Shown piece after piece: positions 56,118 to 64,000 of a stretch of 64,000 nucleotides of DNA. The DNA lies in assembly GCF_904849725.1 (NCBI RefSeq), contig NC_058519.1, positions 180,719,703 to 180,783,702 of the forward strand, given 5' to 3'. Within the stretch, counting starts at the first letter, position 1, and every line of letters starts with the position of its first letter. Origin of the DNA: Hordeum vulgare subsp. vulgare. Lineage: Eukaryota > Streptophyta > Magnoliopsida > Poales > Poaceae. The notes beneath the pieces were generated by a model. That model searched no databases, had not been told where the DNA came from, and was given only the letters and a program-made list of their open reading frames with translations. The position numbers and the translations under genes are program-made.

Positions 56118-57693
56118 TGATGTCTACTAGAACTACATCGGTGTTTCCCCAAAGAGGAAGGGATGATGCAGTATATCGACGGTAGGTATTTCCCTCAGGA
56201 TGAGACCAATGTTACCGATCAGGTAGGAGAACCACCTCACACCACGTAAATAGCACATGCACACAAATAAGAAATACTCGCAACCCGACGTGTTAAAGGG
56301 GTTGCCAATCCCTTTCTGGAACGACGCCTCAAAGATAGGCAAATAAAGTGAGGTAAAAGTGGTAGATAGGATAAATAGATCACGGAACAAATAAATTGTA
56401 GCAAGGTATTTTATTTTTGGTTTAATAGATCAGAAAATAAAAGCAAAGGAAAATTGATCACAAAGGAAAATATGATGAAAAGAGACCCCGGGCCCGTAGG
56501 TTTCACTAGTGGCTTCTCTCGAGAAAAATAGCAAATGGTGGGAAACAATTACTGTTGGGCAATTGATAGAACTTCAAATAATCATGACGATATCTAGGAA
56601 TTGATCATTATATAGGCATCACGTCCAACATTAGTAGACCGACTCCTGCCTGGATTTACTACTATTACTCCACACATCGACCGCCATCCAGCATGCATCT
56701 AGTGTATTAATTTCATGGAAAAATGGAGTAATGCAATAAGAACGATGACATGATGTAGACAAGATCTATTCATGTAGAAGTAGACCCGATCTTGTTATCC
56801 CTAATAGCAATGATACATATTTGTCATTTCCCTTTCTGTCACTGGGATCAAGCACCGTAAGATTGAACCCATCACAAAGCACCTCTTCCCATTGCAAGAT
56901 AAATGGATCAAGTTGGCCAAACAAAACCCAAATATCGGATAAGAAATACGAGGCTATAATCAATCACGCATATAAGAGATCAAAGAAGACTCAAATAACT
57001 AACATGGATAAAAACATAGATCTAATCATAAACTCAAAGTTCATCGGGTCCCAACAAACACACCGTAAAAAGACTTGCATCATATGGATCTCCAAGAGAC
57101 CATTGTATTGATAATGAAGAGAGAGAGAGAGCGGAAGCCATCTAGATACTAACTACGGACCCGTAGGTCTACAAAGAACTACTCACGCATCATCGGAGAG
57201 GCACCAATGGACATGATGAACCCCTCCGTGATGGTGTCTAGATTGGATCTGGTGTTTCTGTACTCTGCGGCGGTTGGAATTGATTTTTGTCTCCCCCTAG
57301 AGTTTCTGGAATATTGGGGTATTTATAGAGCAAAGAGGCGGTACGGGAGGCCAGTGAGGAGGGCACAACCCACGAGGGCGTGCCTGCGCCCCTTGGCATG
57401 CCCTGGTGGGTTGTGCTCCCATCGGAGCTCCCCTTAGGTGCGTTCCTGGCCCACTAGATGTCTTCTGCCCGAAAAAAATCCACAAAAAGTTTCGCTGCGT
57501 TTGGACTCTGTTTGTATTTATTTCCTACGATGTAAAAACATGCAGAAAACACCAACTGGCACTGGGCACTATGTCAATAGGTTAGTACCAAAAAATGATA
57601 TATAATGACTATAAAATGATTGTAAAACATACGAGAATGATAATATAACAATATGTAACAAAATAAAATTATAGATAAGTTGGAGACGTATCA
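56118..57693 (-). repeat. Element D 5' LTR
   Basis: The ends are TGATGTCTACTAG and GGAGACGTATCA in plus sense, 1576 bp. It is followed by the second CCTAC. Confidence 0.92.
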
Positions 57694-57698
57694 CCTAC

Positions 57699-58330
57699 TT
57701 TTTTATGTATACACCTTCACGTAAAGCATCGATTCCTACCATTTTATGCATCAATGGTACTTAAGATTTTAGCAATGCTGGGTTGCCTCGCTCGTGTGCT
57801 TACTCTCTATGTTTCTGATATGTTCGGCTAGAGCGTAAAGTTATGTGATTGTTACGACTGGTTCACCTCGATACGTACCTCAGACGGGTAAAGCCAAAAG
57901 CTAGCGTTTCTTGAGATACAACTTGATCGGATATAACGATGTTCATCTACTCGGCAATTCTGCATCGTAAAAATGGTTGTCCATGTTGCACGGAGAAACA
58001 ACCCCGTCTACAAACTATGTAGCCACCCGGAAAAAGGAACCCATGAAGGAACTATTTTTTCCGGAAGATGTTCCTTATGTCTCGTCATAATATAACATAA
58101 TCTCCCCTTCTAATTTTTTTGTTAGTACGACAAGACTCGATTGCCTGGTTATCAGAAATTAATTCCTACTTTCGTAGGGTACAAAGTACAAAATACTGCC
58201 CAGTTGATAACAGGGGAGGTAGAAGCCGATGGTCGGTTGAAGACAAAATTTTCAAAATATGGAGGGAAGCGCCTTAAACGCACAAATATCATTACATATG
58301 ATCACACGCTTGGAGGTTGGCCCAGTTGAT
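57699..58330 (+). other. Element G 3' region between pol and the antisense gene
   Basis: G resumes after the target copy. No gene is evident over these 630 bases. Confidence 0.5.
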
Positions 58331-60983
58331 ATATTATAACATATAACATGCAGTCCTCCGATGAGAGGTGTGTGGTGGGCATCACCCGATCATACACGAG
58401 GCGTAGAGGAATCTCCTTCCCATCTGGGCCCACCGGTCCAAACTGGGCCATGTGCTCGGGATCCAAATGAGTAAAGAGGGTCTTCGCCATAGCCTATGCC
58501 TCCCGAGCTCCTTCTCGATAGGCCTAGGTCTTCCACAATTTGAAGAAACTTCGGGCTCCTTTAAAATGCTCAACAAGAATGGCCATCCCTTGTGGAGGGT
58601 TTTGGTTCGACCATAAAGCTTAGACCATACTCTGCATAGCCTTCCGAGCCTGCACATGCACAATGGATAGTTCCTTCAACAACCCCCCCAAAGGAGTTGG
58701 CCTCCTCTTCAGGATGCCCAATCACGAGACCTAATCAAAAATAAGTGCACATTTTCATGATCAACACAATAAAACTCAGATCAGTTACATGCCAGAGCTT
58801 TACTTACAGAATAGGCCGCCTTTTAACTTTAGGTTCTCTTCTCGGGTTTGCTTGAACTGAGTTTTCAAACTCTCAACTTCCTCAGCTTGTTTATTATTCT
58901 CTTCCTTGAGATTGTTATTTATCTCGTGGCATAGCTTCAATACACGATGACTGGCTTCAAGATGAGAGTCGGCATAACGCTGAGACTTTTGAGAGGCATC
59001 CAGATCCTTTTGAATTTGGCCTATTGATTAACCTGCTATAGCAATTTTTCTGGCAAATAAAAAATATTTTATGAAAAATTAGCATATCACAAATTAACCC
59101 CCTTACCATGAGCTTCTCTTGTGAATTTCTTCACATCTTCCAGCTAGGCCTTACTAGCTTTTAAATCGGCGTGGCTGTGTTGGAAATCTTTGGATAATCT
59201 TTCGTTTTCCTGATTTAAAGCCTATGGATTCAAAGGTAATTAAGTCAATCCTTAATTAAGCCGTCCCGCCCAAAATAAGGCTCGGGGGCTACCTACCGAA
59301 CTTTTTTCTCGATATAATGATGCCGATAACCCACATGCAGATGAGCAGACACTTACCCGACCACTTCTTTAAGGCCAGCTCACGTGGCTCCAAGGTATGC
59401 ATCGGCCGAGTTGAGAGCATTAAACTCTTGCTCGAAAAATACAGGATGACGTAGTGACTCCTTCTGCTCTTAATGATTCATTGCACTCTCATATTCAGGG
59501 TTAGTTACTGGTAGTCCGTCCGAACCCTCTGGGAGTGGGCCCGTGTTCGGAATCCCAGCGTGAGCCGACGCTCTTGGGTTTGGTTGACTACCCAATACCT
59601 TGATACCGTCCTTGGGCGAGGAAGGTTGCACGCATTTCCTAAATTGGTCAGTCAAGGGTCATAAAAGTATAGAAGGACAGTTATTATCATAAGGGACATG
59701 AATCGATCCGCGTACCTTTTTTCCGAAGGGGCAACGGATGAGGTTTCTCCCGCCACCTCTTGTTCAGGAATTCTATCATCGCTTGATAGTACCACGACCA
59801 TTTTAGTCCGGGGGTGGTCCGTCGCGCGCTCCGATGACCCCTAGGCACGACCCCTCGTCGGGCAGTCGTTCTCTCTTACTCCCTAAAGAGGGAACATACC
59901 TGGTGTTGTCGGCTATAAGGACCACCTTTTTCTCTTCAACACTCCTGATAGAACACCCCGTCCTCAAATATAATCAAAAGCTCCAGGTCTTGATGAAACC
60001 GTGGGTCATCGTTACTGGAAATGTCCTCGGGTTGCGGTGCGAGACATTTTACCGTCTCGATCTAGCGTTTCCAGGGCTACGAGGAGGGGTTAGAAGTTAT
60101 AAATCAAACAATAATGGGCATGAACGCCCGAAAATTCGAACATGAAGACACTTACCCATTGTACGGGGATGTATGCCGAATAGCCGTCCTTGGGGATGAG
60201 GCGGGTAAAATATGCCTTTCCCCCTTGAAGAAATCAGCCAGAATGGCCGCTAAGGCCTTTTGGTCGTCCGGTCCTTGCCTTGTGGATCGGATGTAATCGC
60301 TCATCCCGCTATAACGCCACAAAGGATGTGTGTGTGTTGTTGGAGCGGTTGGACGCACCGGGTAATCATCGCGGCCATCACATCAATGATAGTTAGCCCG
60401 TTTTGAGTGAGCACCCTGACCTTGGCGGATAGGCACTTCACTTCGGAGCTCTCCTCTTGGGAAGAGCTCTTCAGCCTCCAGGTGAATCGCTTCTTTAAAA
60501 GATCCATGGAGTATTCGGGAAGGCGTCTCCGAACTGGTTCGAATAGTGGAACATCCTCAATATAAAACCACTCTGAGGGCCATTCGTCAAGCTCCTTCTT
60601 TGATGTCCCAATCGGGTATTATGTGGCGGCTATGCGCCATACTTTGACTCCAGCCACTTCCCGAATTGTCATTCCTCTAGTTCGGTGAACGATGCAAAAG
60701 TACTTTCTCCATAGATCAAAGTGGGGCTCTCAACCCAAGAACATCTCGCATAAGGCCACAGAGCCTAAAATGAAGAATGCAACTCGGGGTGAGATTGTGG
60801 AGCTGTAGCCCGTAAAAGTCCAATAACCCCCTTAGGAAAGGGTGACTGGGGAATCCCACCCCTTGCAGCAGGAAGGAAATGAAGCACCCGTTCCCCCCTT
60901 TGTTGGGAAGGGAAGTTTTCCACAAAAGCTTTCCCACCAATGGAGGTCAAACTAGAAGGGGTAGGTGCTATCATAGGATCCAA
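58331..60983 (-). pseudogene. Antisense gene of element G: 'putative gypsy type transposon' (PF04195) family protein with introns
   Basis: It starts MDPMIAPTPSSLTSIGGKAF at 60983. The PF04195-type block follows across frames: GVGFPSHPFLRGLLDFYGLQ, LHNLTPSCILHFRLCG, KKRFTWRLKSSSQEESSEVK, VQPLQQHTHILC and GYSAYIPVQW. Candidate GT-AG introns, in minus sense, are at 60077-60155, 59841-59899, 59639-59715, 59222-59356, 59050-59106 and 58731-58809; donors include GTAAGTGTC, GTATGTTCC, GTAAGGGGG and GTAAGTAAA. A later exon encodes coiled coil (HRVLKLCHEINNNLKEENNK, QAEEVESLKTQFKQTREENL). Stops and shifts in exon 1 disable it. Its upstream region is lost at the (GA)n tract. The role of these proteins in Tat elements is unknown. 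Confidence 0.72.
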
Positions 60984-61034
60984 CTATAGTAGCAAAGCCT
61001 GCGGTACATCGAGATCATGACATCTCAAGAACAC

Positions 61035-61058
61035 GAGAGAGAGAGAGAGAGAGAGAGA
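61035..61058. repeat. (GA)12 microsatellite
   Basis: An uninterrupted GA run lies at the junction of element G with LTR fragment E. Confidence 0.95.
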
Positions 61059-61656
61059 TCAAACACATAGCTACTGGTACATACCCTCAGCCTCGAGGGA
61101 GAACTACTCCCTCCTCGTCATGGAGATCGCCGGGATGATGAAGATGGCCACCGGAGATGGGTTCCCCCTCCGGCAGGGTGCCGGAACGGGCTCCCGATTG
61201 GTTTTTGGTGGCTACAGAGGCTTGCAGCGGCGGAACTCAAGATCTAGGTTTATTTCTGGAGGTTTATGATTTATAAGACCAAATGGCATCGAGAACAAGT
61301 CACGGGGACCCACCAGGGAGTCACGAGCCCCCCAGACGCGCCCAGGGGGGGTGAGCACGCCTCCCTAGCTCGTGGCTTCCTCAGGACTCCTCTCCGGTAT
61401 ATTTTTCTTCTGGTATTTTTGACATTTTCCATAAAAAATCATGGTGAAAGTTTTATTCGGTTTGGACTCCGTTTGATATTCCTATCTGAAAAAGGTCAAA
61501 AACAAGGAAAAAACAGGAACTCGCACTGGGCTATTGGTCAATAGGTTAGTCCCAAAAATAATATAAAATAGCATATTCATGCATATAAAACATCCAAAGT
61601 TGATAATATAATAGCATGGAACGATCAAAAAGTACAGATACGTTGGAGACGTATCA
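61059..61656 (-). repeat. LTR fragment E (gypsy-type, minus orientation)
   Basis: In minus sense it starts TGATACGTCTCCAACG at 61656, the same start as the LTR of D but a different body (GACTCCGTTTGATATTCC, CACTGGGCTATTGG near 61450-61540). It is cut at the (GA)n tract, so only about 600 bases remain. Confidence 0.75.
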
Positions 61657-62804
61657 CACCCTGCCGGATGGAGGATTGACCTCCGGGAGCTTCTCCACCG
61701 CCATGGACGCTTCCCGGACGTGACGTGAGTAGCCCTCCTTGGACCATGGGTCCATGACCAGTAGTTATGTGATGTCTTCTCTCCAATCTTGTGTCTCAAT
61801 GATTAATCCTTGTGAGCTGCCCTACATGATCAAGGCATCTATGTAATTCTCTTGCTATTGCTATACTCGGTTTGTTGGGATCCGATGGATTATGAGATTA
61901 TGTTTAGATTGTTATGAGTTATATATTTGATTATCCTTTATTATGTTCCTTAGTGATTCATGCATGTTCTCCGTTGCTATTTATTGCTTTGGCCGAGTAG
62001 TAGATTGTAACTCCAAGAGGTGGCATTATGCATGATTGTGGGTTCATTCCCCTCGATGTCTTGCTTGAGTGACGGAAACATGAGACTAGGGGATGTGATG
62101 TTGCCACCAGGGAGAAAACAACGGTGCTTGTGACAAACGGTTGCAAGGATTGTTTAACTTACACATAGTTCTGTAATGCAGTTGTCCGTTGCTTTGAGCT
62201 TACACTTTGGGTGGGGCTCGCGACTTAATACCGGCGAGATATTTTGAATAGATATCTCAAGGTAGATGATTAATAACTAGATGCTGATGAATAAATGGTC
62301 TACTTGTCTTGGCATACTGCCCATTACTATTGAACTTCTAACTATCAAGTAGCATAATTAGCATTGTGGTGCGTTCATAATTCTGTCAATTGCCCAACTG
62401 TGATTTGTTTACCCAAGCATAGTTGCCTATCGTCTTTTGGGAGAGAGACATCACTAGTGAACATCATGTGACTCCGGTCCATATCATCATCATTGTTTAC
62501 ACCTCCATCACTTACCGCTTTCTTTTACTTTTCTGTTGCAATCACTATTACTTTCCCGCTTGTGTTTTGATCCTTTGCAAACTACAAGGCCAGAGCGATT
62601 AGAACCTCTCTATACTCGTTGGGAGCAAAGTTATTTTTTGTGTGTGCAGGTCCATGTCTTCTGCTGGCCAGGGTGGAAGACACCTACTTGTTGGTCCTAG
62701 GAGTCCTCCTGGTTCGATAAACCTTACATTCTCCATGTAAGTGAAAACTTGCTGCTGACTACTTCTCAACCTTCCACTTGGGGTAACCAATGGGGTGCAA
62801 GAAG
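61657..62804 (+). repeat. LTR fragment F (gypsy-type, plus orientation)
   Basis: From CACCCTGCCGGATGG onward it reads as the R/U5 part of a Triticeae gypsy LTR (TGTTGGGATCCGATGGATTA, TTTTGTGTGTGCAGGTCC, TTACATTCTCCATGTAAGTG). It lacks its U3, and E abuts it head to head. The boundary with the next LTR is approximate. Confidence 0.6.
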
Positions 62805-63423
62805 TATATACATCATCTCGTCATCAACGACCTTTCTTGATTGCGTTGGTTTGATGAAGACTAGTTAATTTCTCCCCATACTCACTATGGGTGAGCCACT
62901 CCTTAGCACATCTTCACAAGTCCATTGCCCACACAATGGCCGGCAAGCTTCAAGCATGATATCTTCGTAATGCTCCACTTGAACTTGCACACTGCAATCT
63001 TGATGACGATCACCACTTGATGTGATCCTTCATAAGTTGAATGATATCTTCCTCTTGACGCAAACCCACGGAAGGACACCTAACCCCACATAGAACACCA
63101 TGGGTTAGTACACAAAAGCGTTATGGACAATGCTTACCATACAATGGAATCACTTGATCCCTCTCGGTACATCTTGTACGCTTTGTGCGTTATCATCTTG
63201 ATTTACTCTTTGCTTAGTCTCGATTAACCTTGTGTCTTTATGATCAATCTTTGGAGAATACCTTGAATACCACCTTGGTCATCATATGAACTCCTTGAAA
63301 CCAACAGATAGACTTCAAGAAGTTCCTATGGACAAATCCTTCGAATATAAATTAAGGCAACCATTAGTCCATAGGGATTGTCATCAATTACCAAAACCAC
63401 ATACGGAGAAATATGCTCTAACA
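62805..63423 (-). repeat. Copia LTR fragment J (relative of the C LTR)
   Basis: In minus sense it starts TGTTAGAGCATATTTCTCCG at 63423, like the C LTR start TGTTAGGGCATATTTCTCC, and continues GGTTTTGGTAATTGATGACA. The other terminus is not found, so it is truncated near 62800. Confidence 0.72.
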
Positions 63424-64000
63424 ACTGTGCTTAGGAGAAGGGTCTTGAATGCTTATTCATAATTTCATGGCTTCCCGATATAACTCCACGAGATTTGTTG
63501 TTTTGTTGCTGGTTTTCGAACCTAGTGCTGGTGTTACCAACAAAATATAATCCACCGTCTGGGTGCTTGCGTTTTCCACCATTGCCATGGTTATTATGAT
63601 TTCCCTGATGCCCAGAATTATGTTGCTAATGACCTTTGTCGTTTTCATGCTTCTTCCCTTTGCCAAATTTATCCTCACCTGAGTCGGGATCTTTTGTGCT
63701 ATCAGACTCATCATACCTGGTAAGGACATCCATGAAGTCTCCTATATCTTGAACCTTCCTCTTGAGGTGTCCAAGCTTCTGGACAAGTGGTTGAAAGTGG
63801 CAATTCTTTTCCAAAATCAAGACATCTTGGGTAGTTGTGATACTTTCAGATGAGTGGATGATTTCCATGGCCCGACGAGTCCAAGATTGAGCCAACTCAA
63901 ATGTACATTGCACACAGTGCTGTAAGCCTCTTGCAAGTACCTAGCATCGTCTTGATGAAGCGTTCGTTCAACTCTGACCAAGAATGAAAGGAATTAGGGG
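63424..64000 (-). pseudogene. gag: Retrotransposon gag fragment of another element, open at the right edge
   Basis: In minus sense the frame reads FHSWSELNERFIKTMLGTC (about 63985-63930), then, after a shift, SWTRRAMEIIHSSESITTTQ, LVQKLGHLKRKVQDIGDFMD, VLTRYDESDSTKDPDSGEDK, a stop at about 63625, and HNNHGNGGKRKHPDGGLYFV. The wording matches plant retrotransposon gag proteins with a basic Gly/Asn-rich tail. LTR fragment J starts exactly where this frame ends, so J was inserted into this gag or deleted its 3' part. Confidence 0.65.

Larger units (their letters stand above)
51081..57693 (-). mobile_element. Element D: complete non-autonomous LTR retrotransposon (6613 bp)
   Basis: LTRs of 1575 and 1576 bp start TGATACGTCTCC in minus sense and end in the complementary ATCA type. 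A perfect 5-bp target duplication CCTAC flanks it (51076-51080 and 57694-57698). It has a PBS, a PPT and a gag-like ORF pair but no protease, RT, RNase H or integrase. By eye the LTRs differ at around 30 of the first 215 bases, so it is much older than element A. The layout suits gypsy (Athila-like) non-autonomous families that borrow pol from relatives. Confidence 0.88.
39080..61034 (+). mobile_element. Element G: decayed Tat-lineage Ty3-gypsy retrotransposon with antisense gene, three nested insertions
   Basis: Own parts in order are 5' LTR, gag, protease, RT/RNase H, integrase, a 3' region and an antisense PF04195 gene. It is broken by solo LTR I (41662-43444), a long LTR (45190-49312) and element D (51081-57693). 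The protease motif MDGGSSLNL, the RT and RNase H wording and the extra antisense ORF between pol and the 3' LTR fit the Tat lineage (maize Grande, rice RIRE2). The 3' LTR is missing; G stops at the (GA)n tract. Confidence 0.82.

Overview
This is a gene-poor, repeat-dense stretch of a Triticeae (wheat, Aegilops, barley or rye group) nuclear genome. The evidence is nested 9 kb copia elements of the BARE1/WIS/Angela type, a long SIRE/Maximus-type copia element, a Tat-lineage gypsy element with an antisense gene, gypsy LTRs that start TGATACGTC, LINEs, Mutator-like and PIF/Harbinger-like DNA transposons and MITEs. I found no convincing host gene. Family names come from sequence features I recognise, not from a database search.

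Region 1 (1-28133) is one minus-strand SIRE/Maximus-type copia element (element C). Its gag and pol are broken and its 5' LTR was split by later insertions. An Angela/BARE-type element B (8068-26879, minus) sits in the C LTR. A younger relative A (8712-17626, minus) sits inside the 3' LTR of B. A gypsy-type solo LTR H (23926-25442, perfect TSD) sits inside the 5' LTR of B. LTR divergence counted by eye agrees with this order: A about 3 percent, B about 7 percent. A and B share an almost identical 494-bp integrase tract inside otherwise 7-9 percent divergent pol genes, which suggests gene conversion or template switching.

Region 2 (28134-39079) is a patchwork: two LTR fragments, a 5'-truncated LINE, two Mutator-like elements with AT-rich arrays and tRNA-like motifs, a PIF/Harbinger-like element with its own broken ORF, MITEs, a low-copy island near 35.1-35.9 kb, a LINE with a 5' inversion (twin priming) nested in an older LINE tail, and a 57-bp tandem duplication.

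Region 3 (39080 to about 61034, plus) is a decayed Tat-type gypsy element G with its 5' LTR, gag, protease, RT/RNase H and integrase. It is interrupted by an Angela-like solo LTR (41662-43444), an unusually long LTR of about 4.1 kb (45190-49312) and a complete minus-strand non-autonomous LTR element D (51081-57693, perfect TSD). Its 3' part carries an antisense gene of the 'putative gypsy type transposon' (PF04195) family with at least six candidate GT-AG introns.

Region 4 (61035-64000) holds a (GA)n tract, two LTR fragments joined head to head, a copia LTR fragment and the broken gag gene of another element running off the right edge. Nothing here forms a cellular pathway. The genes 'work together' only as gag-pol modules of separate retroelements, nearly all disabled by stops, frameshifts or loss of catalytic residues.
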